60,580 nt of DNA. Source: Nitrospirota bacterium (lineage in GTDB: Bacteria > Nitrospirota > Thermodesulfovibrionia > Thermodesulfovibrionales > SM23-35). Shown one piece after another: positions 1-8,819 of the stretch. Numbering within the stretch: position 1 is the stretch's first letter; every line of letters starts with the position of its first letter. Below the pieces are notes generated by a model, which had not been told where the DNA came from, ran no database searches, and saw nothing but the letters and a program-made list of their open reading frames with translations. Where the stretch lies: assembly GCA_040754395.1 (NCBI GenBank), contig JBFMCL010000021.1, forward strand, positions 1 through 60,580, written 5' to 3'. The translations under genes and the position numbers were made by a program.

Positions 1-96
1 CAGGCGGCCTGGCGTATTGCCGTCGAGGCCTGGCTGAATAAGAAAGGTTTTGTAACCGTGACCCTGAATGGAAAAGTGTTACCCAGTTTTTTCTGA
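1..96 (+). CDS. 3' end of an unidentified protein (partial)
   Basis: Frame 1 is open from the left edge to a TGA at 94-96 and gives about 31 residues ending GKVLPSFF. It overlaps the likely start of the next gene at 68. No family is recognisable from so short a tail. It may be the true end of an upstream gene in the same island, or chance. Confidence 0.3.
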   Translation, partial: QAAWRIAVEAWLNKKGFVTVTLNGKVLPSFF

Positions 97-766
97 TTTC
101 GGTATCATTAACTCATGGCGTGCACAACTATTAGAGCTTAAGGATTTGATTCATAGTGGCTTGCCGACATTCGATTACCACTTCTTTGAACTTTCCTCAT
201 TTTTGCGGAATAAAGATTCAGTTCATAAGATCTACCAACAATATGATGGGCATGTAGTTATAAGGGTAATCCCTACCGATAGCCAATATCAACGGTTAAC
301 CATAATTGACAAAACATTAGAAGATTGTTATCGGCTATTGGCAAAAAAGATAGAAGATAAAGCTATGCCTTATTACAATGTGGTAATCAATGAATATGAC
401 CCAGCCCAATATGCTGGAGTTATTATTTCTTGGCCGGAACGACTTATTATCGAAATGGTTGCCGATGTAGATTTGGAAAAGTTATCGCATAGCCGAATTG
501 TGCCATGGCATGCTGAATTTGCAGAACATTTCCCATATTCTTTTCGAAAAATGATTTACAATGAAAATATCAATCATGACATAAAAGAGATAATGTGGGG
601 CGTTATTAAGTCCATTTCTTCTGTTGAGTATGACGGCTATTCAATTCCGCGTTTTATCCCAATGGTCGGGGATTTTGAATTCGTCATATCAAAAAGGAGT
701 GGAACCTTGAGATTCGTGGACTATAAAAATGTTTGGTGGAAATTATTTAGGAGTTCAGGGAAATAA
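68..766 (+). CDS. Hypothetical protein, 232 aa
   Basis: I do not recognise this protein. It has no signal peptide, no membrane segment and no cysteine cluster, so it is probably cytosolic. It is rich in aromatic residues (several WP, YY and FP pairs), and its C-terminus is basic and aromatic (KNVWWKLF). The start at 68 has no strong ribosome binding site. The gene is AT-rich like the restriction-modification/DarTG operon it converges on, so it probably belongs to the same island. An immunity or antitoxin role is possible but only a guess from position. Confidence 0.6.
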   Translation: MEKCYPVFSDFGIINSWRAQLLELKDLIHSGLPTFDYHFFELSSFLRNKDSVHKIYQQYDGHVVIRVIPTDSQYQRLTIIDKTLEDCYRLLAKKIEDKAMPYYNVVINEYDPAQYAGVIISWPERLIIEMVADVDLEKLSHSRIVPWHAEFAEHFPYSFRKMIYNENINHDIKEIMWGVIKSISSVEYDGYSIPRFIPMVGDFEFVISKRSGTLRFVDYKNVWWKLFRSSGK

Positions 767-911
767 GTCCTTTGGGGAAAGTATGGGGTCGGCCGGAATA
801 CTCAGCTCAGCCCTGATAATTCCCAAAAGAAACACACAGAATATTCAACTTATACAGAAGAGTTTAGTACTGTGAGAAGTTATTCCATGAAGTCCAACGT
901 GTCAGAGTGTT

Positions 912-2036
912 CTAAACAAACACTTCTTCTGCAACAGGCAAGTCTTTGCTGGATCTGACTGAGATTAATCCAAAAGAAGCCAGATTACGGATTGTTTTTG
1001 CCACTTCAGATTTGTCATAGGAAGGTCTTCTTCTTTGTTTCCATTCCATAACCTCATTTAAAACATCACCTTCAGATGGCATTTCTTTATGATCTTTTTG
1101 ATACGATTTCGCTGCAAAATGTACTGTTGAAGCAAGTTCTGCTTGATGTGTTGTATTTATTCTAAGGAATAGATCAGTAAGTCGTTCAATGATAGGTTGC
1201 GCTTGATGAATCTCTTCTCGATATAGCTTTAATGCATCATCAAAAGTCGGCCCGGGCCGGACACTGAACATTCTCCCAAGCTGTTCCTCTTTAATCAGAC
1301 CATTATTAACAAGTTTGGTTATCTTGAATTTCAGATCTGCTGCAAAAGGGCCGAAACTACCACGGGAATAACTCAATCCGGTTTTCAATCCTAATTCAGT
1401 TGCAAAATATGCGATCTTTTGGAACATTGTTCTGCCTATTGGCCAATGATAGGGTTCATTTTCGATTCTCGCAAGAACCTCAACAATCGCTATCAATCCG
1501 GGCTCAATTTTGTTGTTGATTGATCTGCCTGATATGACTGCCTGTTCGACATCTCTTGAAAGGAACTCCGGCGTAAGTTCTTCAGGCGAAGTTCCGAGTG
1601 GAGCATACAGTTCCACGGGAATATCAAGTTTTTTCATATGCCTGTATAAAGTCGGGCCGACAATTTTCCATTCAAGCTGTCCATGTCCACAACCAAGTGG
1701 CGGTAAAGCAATAGATGTAATACCCCACTCTTTATAATGCTGTTCAAAAAAATTTAAGCCTCTTACTATATCTGATATGTTAGAAACCGAACGCCAGTGT
1801 TCCTTTGTAGGGAAATTTAATATCCATGGAGCGGTAAGTTTCTTGTATAGATAGGGCTCACCAAGTTTTACCTTGCCTTCAGCACATCGCTTAACATAGT
1901 CTTCGAACATATCAGGGAAACGCTTTTTAAATTCAAGGGCAATCCCTTTGCCCATTATGCCGACAGTATTTACTGTATTTACCAGTGTCTGACACTTAGA
2001 CTCGAATAAATCACCAACCAAAACGTTTACCATCAT
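912..2036 (-). CDS. darG: DarG-type macrodomain antitoxin
   Basis: DarG enzymes remove ADP-ribose that DarT attaches to single-stranded DNA and also bind the toxin. Residues 1-150 form a macrodomain, visible as VLVGDLFESKCQTLVNTVN followed by GIMGKGIALEFKKRFP and the ALPPLGCGHG loop that binds the ribose diphosphate. Residues 180-374 form a helical C-terminal domain like the toxin-binding half of DarG. The 374-aa length is close to the family norm. The gene starts four bases after the darT stop, so the two are probably translated together from the upstream restriction-modification promoter. Toxin first and antitoxin second is the usual DarTG order. The gene is intact. Confidence 0.9.
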   Translation of the reverse strand: MMVNVLVGDLFESKCQTLVNTVNTVGIMGKGIALEFKKRFPDMFEDYVKRCAEGKVKLGEPYLYKKLTAPWILNFPTKEHWRSVSNISDIVRGLNFFEQHYKEWGITSIALPPLGCGHGQLEWKIVGPTLYRHMKKLDIPVELYAPLGTSPEELTPEFLSRDVEQAVISGRSINNKIEPGLIAIVEVLARIENEPYHWPIGRTMFQKIAYFATELGLKTGLSYSRGSFGPFAADLKFKITKLVNNGLIKEEQLGRMFSVRPGPTFDDALKLYREEIHQAQPIIERLTDLFLRINTTHQAELASTVHFAAKSYQKDHKEMPSEGDVLNEVMEWKQRRRPSYDKSEVAKTIRNLASFGLISVRSSKDLPVAEEVFV

Positions 2037-2040
2037 ATCC

Positions 2041-2643
2041 TCATTGGAAAAACAAATCCGGATTAACAGTGATTATAAATTCCGGTTTAATTTCATTGAT
2101 TATATCATAAAGATTTATTTTGCTCTCTTCGCATGAAACATATGCACCAAGAATATAATCTGTTGGCACCTTATCAGGCACTAAGACTTCTGAGCACTTT
2201 ATCGAAGCATGACGGAATTTTTCTATTGGATCATCGTGAGTCCAATACCTTGCAAATACACGCTCTCTGTCAATTACCCTTAAACCTTCTGATACTCTAT
2301 AAAACCTGACGTAATCACTCGAAGCATTTCCGTCTGTAATTACCACCTGAGGTAAATTGTAAATATCCTTGTTCACTTTAACTACACATAATTCTCTATG
2401 AAAATCCTTTCTTTTAAACATCATGGGGTTTCTTGCATGAAAATAGAGATTTACATATTGATGTAATGGCCGTCCACCGGGAACAACCACCTTTTTGCGT
2501 CGTTCCTGAATTTCATCCATAGCAACAGACTGATGAGGAATTTTCTCTGCCCTCTTGTGAGACAGGATGCCCATCGTACAAATAGATCCCATATTCCTAA
2601 GCGGGGTAATGTAGTGAAGTTCTTCTAAGTCCTCAAAGGTCAC
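2041..2643 (-). CDS. darT: DarT-type DNA ADP-ribosyltransferase toxin
   Basis: DarT enzymes (DUF4433) transfer ADP-ribose from NAD+ to a base in single-stranded DNA, which blocks replication; DarTG pairs are known phage-defence modules. The N-terminus YITPLRNMGSICTMGILSH matches the family opening with its NAD-contacting His and Arg region. RPLHQYVNLYFHARNPMM is the conserved central strand-loop. The glutamate in KCSEVLVPDKVP is the expected catalytic Glu. At 200 aa it is of normal length and looks active. It lies 22 bases downstream of the restriction helicase and 4 bases before darG, so the pair is wired into the restriction-modification operon. Confidence 0.88.
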   Translation of the reverse strand: MTFEDLEELHYITPLRNMGSICTMGILSHKRAEKIPHQSVAMDEIQERRKKVVVPGGRPLHQYVNLYFHARNPMMFKRKDFHRELCVVKVNKDIYNLPQVVITDGNASSDYVRFYRVSEGLRVIDRERVFARYWTHDDPIEKFRHASIKCSEVLVPDKVPTDYILGAYVSCEESKINLYDIINEIKPEFIITVNPDLFFQ

Positions 2644-2665
2644 TGAATATTTTTACCCGTCCTTT

Positions 2666-5458
2666 TTATCGTTCTACTGCCTTTTCAATAATCCCCGCTA
2701 CGTCAGCAGGATCTTTGGATACAGCCCATTGCCATTTACCAAACCCGCCGTGAGCATTAACTGCCCGAACCCATTCATCCAAAAAATTTCGCTTTGTTTT
2801 GTCTTTTGGAGCATCCTTCCCTTTTGTTTCAAGAACAAGATAATCACCTGTTTTTAAGCGGATTATAAAATCGGGACGGTACTTGTGAACTATACCTTCA
2901 AAGACATAAAGAACTTCAAAGCCAAGGTGATCGTTCTTCACCCATGCTGAGATATTTGAATTCCGGTCAAGTTCAAATGATTCGCTCGCTTCCCATGTGC
3001 TATCAAATACACAGAAATTGATATGAGATCTTTTTGTATGTGCGCAAGGCTTACCTGTATACCATGTACGCATGTCTCCAGTTGAGCGGATAGGATTGTC
3101 TGTGTCAAATATAGGCTCAAGCGACTCTGTATTTTCGCATCTGATTTCTTCCCAGATATGTTGAACTGTTTTAGACATATTTAAAAGTATTAAAATCCTA
3201 TGTCTAATCTCCTCCTGATAAAAAAGAGGTGGATTGATCCTGATTTTATCAGATGCGATAAATTGCTCAACAATCCTGATGAGCTGTGCAAGAAGAAATT
3301 CTTTGTTTCCACTCCAGGTCGGCTTCATCTGGTCATATATGTCCCTTGCGGTCTCAAAGATGATTTTTTGCATTCTGAACTCCTTACCTAAGTCCTCAAG
3401 GTCTATTTCGGATATTTTTGTAATATCGGGCTTCCCATCTATAATAGGAGCCATTTCAACTAGTCTTGCAGTGTCATACGCATTCAATTCAATTGGTTTC
3501 ACCTTGTCAATGTCCAGCTTTAGCACAGGTTTATATGAATGGTTAATGCGGATAATATTGGGCCATTTAATTTCATATTGCTGTTTTTCTTTGACAGGCT
3601 CTATCTTAGTCTTTGGTGATGGCGGAGGCGGCGGTGGGCCATCTGTAGATTCATGAGGCAGAAACGTAAAAGGCACTCCAAATATGTTTACATATTCTGC
3701 ATCGAATAAACCGGTTTTTGGATTAACTTCATAAGAGGTTCTCCTCAACCCCCTGCCCACAACCTGTTCACAAAGCAATTGGCTTGAAAATGCACGAAGA
3801 CCCATTATATGTGTAACCGTCTTTGCATCCCATCCCTCAGAAAGCATACCAACAGAAATCACTTTCTGGATGCGCTCTCCTTCTTTTCCAGTCTGTCCGA
3901 CTGTATCAACAGTTCTTCTTAAAATTTCTGCTTGCTCTTTCTTGGAAAGCTTTTTTACAGGCTCCTCGTTTTGATCTTCCTCGTCAGTAATTTGTTCGAT
4001 AGGGCTAACCTCTTCTTGTGATTCAGCTATTTCGAGAACCTTTGAATCTATGTGCAGTATTTGTTCAGGAATGCACAGTTCATCAATTCGAATCTTTTTA
4101 TGTTCAAATGCATAGTGTACTCTTGCAGCGGTCTCAGTCCTGTTAGCGACGGTTATCATTACAGGTGGTGTAGGGAATTCAGAATTCTCCCATTTTTTTG
4201 CTGTTTCAAGCCAGTCCTTGCCGAGAAGGTAATAACCATTTATGACAAGATCCGGTAGTGTTTCATGTTCCTCAGCCTTTCTGCTTAAGTCATCTTTGAC
4301 ATCAGGGTCATTGTAAATATGATAAAGGCGCGATTTGTAATCCTTTGTTAGCTTTCCATCGTCTCTGACAACAACACGCGGTGTTTTTACCAGACCTGAT
4401 TCTATTGCATCATTGAGACCAAAATCGCTTATAATCCAATCAAACAAAGCCTCTTCAGAACTCTTTTTTCCTGAAGGCGCAAAGGGAGTTGCTGAAAAAT
4501 CATAACAGTTTAATATTCCTCTTGTTTTATGAATTCTATCCAGCCCACCTATCCATTTTGTTGCTTCCTCGATATCTTCTTTACTGACTCCTTTAATCTT
4601 TGATTCAGCAGGAATGCGCCATGCGTGATGGGCTTCGTCATTTATAACAACAATATTTTGTGCTCTGGCTATTTCTCCCAATACTTCACAGACATATGCC
4701 TCATTGCTTTTTACACCTCTTTTATCAACGCTCTTTTTCTTTGCTAATTTCTCTTCTGTTTCCCAGTTTAGTGCATGCCAGTTTCTGATAAGCACCTTTC
4801 CCTGACGAAGTTTGTCCAGCAATGCCACAGGGATTATATTGAATTCCTCATAATAATTGTTTTTACCTGAAGGCAGTAAAACCTGAAGGCGACTTTTAAC
4901 AGTTAATCCGGGAGCTACAACAAAGATATTTTTTGAAAATCTCGTATCCTGCGGATAGGTTATTTTGTTTAATACCTGCCATGCTATCAGCATGGCCATA
5001 ACAATGGTTTTGCCGGACCCTGTTGCCATCTTTGAACAAAGTCTTCTAAATTCTCCTCCGTCTGAAGGAATTTCTATGCCTACTTTTTCAGAATCAGGCG
5101 CTTCATTAAGCCATATGATGGTTTCGATTGCTTCTAACTGACAGAAGAAAAATCGTTTGAATTCCCTTTCTTCTGAATTATGCCAGTGTTCAAGAAGCCG
5201 TTTTGTGATGCCCGTTACGCCTGCATATCCTGATTCGCGCCATGCTTTGACGCGTGGACGGATTTTATTTACAATGGGGATTTCTATGAATATGCCGGGA
5301 TCATCAAATGCTCTAGAACTTTCAGATGCGATTACATATCCGGCAGGACGTCTGCCTTCTTTGAGAGAAAATGTGCGGGTCTCCCTATCATAACTCCAGT
5401 AATGTTTTGGTTCTTCATAAGGAGAATTGATAATAAGCTGATCAATTGTGGTCTTCAT
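2666..5458 (-). CDS. res: Type III-like restriction helicase-nuclease (Res)
   Basis: This 930-aa superfamily-2 helicase fused to a nuclease is the translocating and cleaving subunit of a Type III-like restriction system. Walker A is MATGSGKT near residue 145. Motif II is NDEAH (about 273), motif III is DFSATPF (about 325), and motifs V-VI lie in VISVGMLSEGWDAKTV and EQVVGRGLRRTSY (about 535-580). Near residues 860-885, YRPDFIIRLK and LVLETKGKD give a PD-(D/E)XK nuclease core. Its ATG overlaps the mod stop by four bases (ATGA), so translation is coupled. Two acidic and proline-rich linkers (around residues 470-500 and 605-625) separate domains. All key residues are present. Confidence 0.88.
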   Translation of the reverse strand: MKTTIDQLIINSPYEEPKHYWSYDRETRTFSLKEGRRPAGYVIASESSRAFDDPGIFIEIPIVNKIRPRVKAWRESGYAGVTGITKRLLEHWHNSEEREFKRFFFCQLEAIETIIWLNEAPDSEKVGIEIPSDGGEFRRLCSKMATGSGKTIVMAMLIAWQVLNKITYPQDTRFSKNIFVVAPGLTVKSRLQVLLPSGKNNYYEEFNIIPVALLDKLRQGKVLIRNWHALNWETEEKLAKKKSVDKRGVKSNEAYVCEVLGEIARAQNIVVINDEAHHAWRIPAESKIKGVSKEDIEEATKWIGGLDRIHKTRGILNCYDFSATPFAPSGKKSSEEALFDWIISDFGLNDAIESGLVKTPRVVVRDDGKLTKDYKSRLYHIYNDPDVKDDLSRKAEEHETLPDLVINGYYLLGKDWLETAKKWENSEFPTPPVMITVANRTETAARVHYAFEHKKIRIDELCIPEQILHIDSKVLEIAESQEEVSPIEQITDEEDQNEEPVKKLSKKEQAEILRRTVDTVGQTGKEGERIQKVISVGMLSEGWDAKTVTHIMGLRAFSSQLLCEQVVGRGLRRTSYEVNPKTGLFDAEYVNIFGVPFTFLPHESTDGPPPPPPSPKTKIEPVKEKQQYEIKWPNIIRINHSYKPVLKLDIDKVKPIELNAYDTARLVEMAPIIDGKPDITKISEIDLEDLGKEFRMQKIIFETARDIYDQMKPTWSGNKEFLLAQLIRIVEQFIASDKIRINPPLFYQEEIRHRILILLNMSKTVQHIWEEIRCENTESLEPIFDTDNPIRSTGDMRTWYTGKPCAHTKRSHINFCVFDSTWEASESFELDRNSNISAWVKNDHLGFEVLYVFEGIVHKYRPDFIIRLKTGDYLVLETKGKDAPKDKTKRNFLDEWVRAVNAHGGFGKWQWAVSKDPADVAGIIEKAVER

Positions 5459-8055
5459 TTATCAATTTCTATAATCTTCAGACTCTCGATCCCTCTATCA
5501 TCCACAATCTTTACTGCAATGCGCTGATGATCTCCTGGCTCAAAGGGCAATGAAACATTTCCCCGATATGCTTCAATCAATTCTTCGTCAATTTCTGCCT
5601 TAAGGTTTTTTGCAAGCCTTGACCATCCGTCCTTCTCTCCTGCCATCGGGAAAAATACCTGCCTTGGGAAAAGGCTTCTGCCGTCGTAATCAGTGTCCAG
5701 CATCCACATGGCGATCCTGTCAGTACCGCCTGATTCGATGTTCCCTGTCTTTGTGTTGTAATAATCAAAACCAAGAACTTCAATTTTATATAAAATAGTC
5801 TTGTCCTCTTTGGATTTCTTAGTTTTGCTTTCCTTCTTAGGCACGACTTCGACCAGTTTCACATCGGGCTGTCCCATAAGCCAGAAGCTTTCATTACTTG
5901 CTCGCTTCTTTTTGAGGTCATCAGTTAGCAAATCCGTGTTCATCTGGACTTTAAGCAAAGTCACACCCGGCCAGTTTGTCTCATCAATGTCTTTTGCAGC
6001 CTCAGGATCGAATTGGAAGGATGCGAAGACAATAATTTTTGGTTTTGGCACAAGTTTCTGTGCTTCTTCAATCGCAAGCGCAACCTGTCGCTGCTCTAAC
6101 GGCGCATGTTCAGGGCCAAAAGAAATAACTGCTCGCTCCGGCTGCCCGTACGATGCCCGCTTTTCACCTACTCTATCCGCGCCCAAATCATTCGGCTTTG
6201 TTTCCGCATCTGCATGAAGCCAGCGAGTGCCCGGTAGAGGTTCAACACGTGAGAAAAAGATGTATTGATTGTTTTTCCCTCGAATTCCGCATTTTAATAA
6301 TTCATCTCTCCATTCATTCTGTCGCAAGGTTTCGCCAGAGCGGACAACTGATTCGTCAGATGCTGGAATCTCTTCAATTTCAGATAGTGGCGTTACAATC
6401 GGCGCAGGCACAGCCTCTACGGTAAATGGCCCCGTAACTCTTGCCAGCGAATTATCCACAAAAGGCTGGTCATAAAGCGTCTCCTGTCCAGCTGGCTCAT
6501 TTTGTGCAATCGAACCAAGAGTAATATGAGGTACAGTTTTATACCTAAAACCACTCCCCACACCCTCAGCAGGATGTGCAAGCTCATAATAATCAAAAAG
6601 CGCAGTCATCAACCTCTGTTTTGCAAGCGTAGTTGAAACACGGGATGTATCACATGTTACCCAACGTCTTCCCCACTGCTCGGCAACATAAGCAGTCGTG
6701 CCTGAACCACAAGTGGGATCAAGAACTAAATCGCCCGGATCTGTAGACATAAGCATGCATCTCTGAACAACAATAGGATTTGTTTCCACTGCATACCGTT
6801 TTGTTTCTGTAAAACCACCTGCAGTATACGGCCAAAGGTTTGCCATTTCCGTAACAGGGTAATCATCAAAAAAGAGCACATAGTACAATTTATCTCCTAA
6901 CACAATAAGGCGGCGCTTTTCTGCAAGCCGTTTCATGCCAGACTCATTGGTTTTCCAACTTTTGCCTTCGGTTGGCATAAATGTTTTTCCGTTAAACTCA
7001 AATGGAAATACACAGGTAGCAGTACGACCCGTGGACGATAAATCAAGTCTTCTAAATATGCGACAACCCTTTGGCAAATTCGCTGGATTGTTTTTTTCTT
7101 CACTTGACATTTTTCTTCTTGTGCCATCTGATAATTCAATAAAAATGAATTCGGTGTTGTCGCTAAGTTGTCGTGGTTCATAAAGTTTCCTAAACTTGAC
7201 ATGCTTTTTATCTTTGGCGTACCAAATTAAATAATCACAAATACCTGCTAATCCAGATGTACCAAGCGGAATTTTAGTCTTGAAAGGAATGATTGAAAAG
7301 AAGTTTTTCATCCCAAAAACCTCATCCATCAATTCTTTAACATGGTGCACATTTTCGTCCGAAATTTGCACGAAGACACTTCCGCTTTCGTGGAGAAGTT
7401 CTCTTGCAAGAAGTAATCTGTCTCTCAGGTATGTTAAATATGAATGAATGCCAAGCTCCCATGTATCCCTGAATGCCTTTATCATCTCAGGTTCCTGTGT
7501 CAAATCTTCATCCTTGCCGTCCTTAACATCACGCTTATTTACAAAAGGCTGAAAATTGCTACCGTATTTGATACCGTAAGGCGGGTCAAAGTAGATCATC
7601 TGCACCTGTCCTGCAAGCCCTTCCTTTTCGATAAGGGAATTCATAACAAGCAGGGAATCACCAGCAATCAGACGGTTAGACCAGTTATGTTTATGCTTGT
7701 AAAATTCTATCGCATCCCGCAGGGGAGGATTCTCTTCGGGAGACTCGAAAAGAGAGCCCTGAACAAACCCATTTCCATTTTTTTTCTTTCTTACTGCCTG
7801 AATGATTGTTCGTGGATCAATCCTTTCATGGACATGAAGGGAAACTGTCTGTACTTCAAAAGATGCATGTTCAGCCTTGCCAGCCCATTGTAAAGAAGGG
7901 TCTAAATGCGGATCATAGGCATATTTCTTTTTCCCGGCTTCTTTATCAGTCTCAGGAGTGACAAGTCCAACCGGAGGATTATTCAGCCTCTCTTTTCCCT
8001 TATGATCATATTGCTCAATTGGCTTCTTATCTGACTTCTTTTTTCCCCTTGCCAT
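5455..8055 (-). CDS. mod: Type III-like DNA methyltransferase (Mod)
   Basis: This is an N6-adenine or N4-cytosine DNA methyltransferase that protects host sites and would form a complex with Res. The catalytic motif IV DPPYGIKYGS comes first (about residue 157) and the SAM-binding motif DPTCGSGTTAYVAE comes later (about 465). This is the beta-class order of Type III Mod proteins. The region between probably holds target recognition. The C-terminal 350 residues are an accessory extension, and the 866-aa length exceeds most Mod proteins (about 600-680). I chose ATG at 8055 over the in-frame TTG at 8070 because GGGGAG sits seven bases upstream of it. It is the first gene of the mod-res-darT-darG operon. 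Confidence 0.85.
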   Translation of the reverse strand: MARGKKKSDKKPIEQYDHKGKERLNNPPVGLVTPETDKEAGKKKYAYDPHLDPSLQWAGKAEHASFEVQTVSLHVHERIDPRTIIQAVRKKKNGNGFVQGSLFESPEENPPLRDAIEFYKHKHNWSNRLIAGDSLLVMNSLIEKEGLAGQVQMIYFDPPYGIKYGSNFQPFVNKRDVKDGKDEDLTQEPEMIKAFRDTWELGIHSYLTYLRDRLLLARELLHESGSVFVQISDENVHHVKELMDEVFGMKNFFSIIPFKTKIPLGTSGLAGICDYLIWYAKDKKHVKFRKLYEPRQLSDNTEFIFIELSDGTRRKMSSEEKNNPANLPKGCRIFRRLDLSSTGRTATCVFPFEFNGKTFMPTEGKSWKTNESGMKRLAEKRRLIVLGDKLYYVLFFDDYPVTEMANLWPYTAGGFTETKRYAVETNPIVVQRCMLMSTDPGDLVLDPTCGSGTTAYVAEQWGRRWVTCDTSRVSTTLAKQRLMTALFDYYELAHPAEGVGSGFRYKTVPHITLGSIAQNEPAGQETLYDQPFVDNSLARVTGPFTVEAVPAPIVTPLSEIEEIPASDESVVRSGETLRQNEWRDELLKCGIRGKNNQYIFFSRVEPLPGTRWLHADAETKPNDLGADRVGEKRASYGQPERAVISFGPEHAPLEQRQVALAIEEAQKLVPKPKIIVFASFQFDPEAAKDIDETNWPGVTLLKVQMNTDLLTDDLKKKRASNESFWLMGQPDVKLVEVVPKKESKTKKSKEDKTILYKIEVLGFDYYNTKTGNIESGGTDRIAMWMLDTDYDGRSLFPRQVFFPMAGEKDGWSRLAKNLKAEIDEELIEAYRGNVSLPFEPGDHQRIAVKIVDDRGIESLKIIEIDK

Positions 8056-8181
8056 TATTAATCTCCCCAAATTTCTCTAAATAATATTATTTTAATCAAC
8101 TTATTTCAATATGTACAAAAAAGCGCGAATATTCAGGGGCTTGGCCGAGGCTCGCGGTGCTTATTACAAATTACAGCGCAA

Positions 8182-8212
8182 AGGGACATAATGGGGACAA
8201 TAGGGACATTTT
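8182..8212 (+). repeat. GGGACA iteron-like cluster, island 1 terminus
   Basis: Three closely spaced copies of GGGACA (the middle one GGGGACA) lie in 31 bases, about 125 bases past the mod start. A near-identical cluster lies at the same relative place in the second island (51387-51418). It may bind an integrase, excisionase or replication protein; that is inferred from the shared position only. Confidence 0.6.
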
Positions 8213-8362
8213 TGAACACTCAAGGAATACGCCAAATGCACCAAGAAATGCCCTGATGATTTATCAGATTACCCGTCATAAACCCGTCAAACCCGTCACA
8301 ACAGGGCCACCAAAGGGGTAGTAGCGCAAATTGGTCGTTCTTCAAAAAGCAACTCTTCATTG

Positions 8363-8485
8363 CTGTAGTAAAATTGTAGTAGTCTTCTGCGTTTTATGCA
8401 GATTTGTCGGCAATAGCCGGAATATAGAGAAATGCTTTTTATGCTTACTAATCAAAGTGTTACGCTGAAACCATTGCCAGTAGCC
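8363..8485. repeat. 123-bp terminal repeat, copy 1
   Basis: This segment matches 51424-51546 over its full 123 bases with five substitutions and no gaps (about 96% identity). It opens with an internal repeat, TGTAGTA twice around AAAT. The other copy ends 25 bases before the att site of the tRNA-Leu element, and this one ends about 30 bases before a tRNA 3'-end fragment. The sequence is therefore best read as the conserved att-distal terminus of a family of integrative elements. Confidence 0.85.
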
Positions 8486-8516
8486 ACTTTGCAAAAATTG
8501 CCTCTTAAGTGTACCT

Positions 8517-8557
8517 AAACCTGGTGCCGCAGGTTCGATTCCTGCAGGGGGTACCAT
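8517..8557 (+). other. tRNA 3'-end fragment, probable att site of island 1
   Basis: The stretch contains a perfect T-arm (GCAGG, loop TTCGATT, CCTGC) followed by a seven-base acceptor strand, a discriminator A and CCA. No anticodon or D arm precedes it, so it is not a functional tRNA. Such 3' tRNA pieces are classic integration footprints. The parent tRNA would lie at the island's other end, outside the window. The amino-acid identity cannot be read. Confidence 0.65.
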
Positions 8558-8628
8558 CCTTCTTCCTTTTAAATCAATAAGTTACAGATGGGTTCCTTAA
8601 TCCCGAATGCCTTCGGGATTCAATCCCT

Positions 8629-8641
8629 CAGGGGGTACCAT
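8629..8641 (+). repeat. Second copy of the tRNA 3' terminus (13 bp)
   Basis: CAGGGGGTACCAT at 8545-8557 recurs exactly here, 84 bases downstream, preceded by a degenerate T-arm-like sequence (CGGGATTCAATCCC). It may be a remnant of an earlier integration or part of a decayed tRNA. Confidence 0.5.
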
Positions 8642-8819
8642 ATTTTTCAAGGACTTAATTTTTCTCGTCTTTTTTTAATCCCCGAATATACTTCTGCGAC
8701 CGTAGATTCTAAGTGGAATCAATTTTGATACAGTTGACACAGAATACATGAGAATAGAGAGAAAATCTCGGTTGAAATGGGAATGACACGGTCTTATGTC
8801 TAATGTTGAGACCTGACCC

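Larger units (their letters stand above)
8056..8819. other. Intergenic: island 1 right terminus and junction with chromosome
   Basis: These 764 bases hold no convincing gene. They contain the probable mod promoter (AT-rich, 8056-8110), the GGGACA cluster, the 123-bp terminal repeat, a tRNA 3'-end fragment, a second copy of its last 13 bases, and about 180 bases with no visible feature before the chromosomal kinase gene. Base composition changes from AT-rich to GC-rich across this stretch. Confidence 0.7.

Noticed and set aside
3234-3656. 140-aa plus-strand frame inside res
   Set aside because: Antisense shadow of a conserved coding region; its glycine run mirrors the proline-rich linker of Res.
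8357-8557. Minus-strand open frame starting MVPPAGIEPAAPGLG
   Set aside because: It is the antisense reading of the tRNA 3' fragment, a well-known false protein; it also covers the 123-bp repeat.
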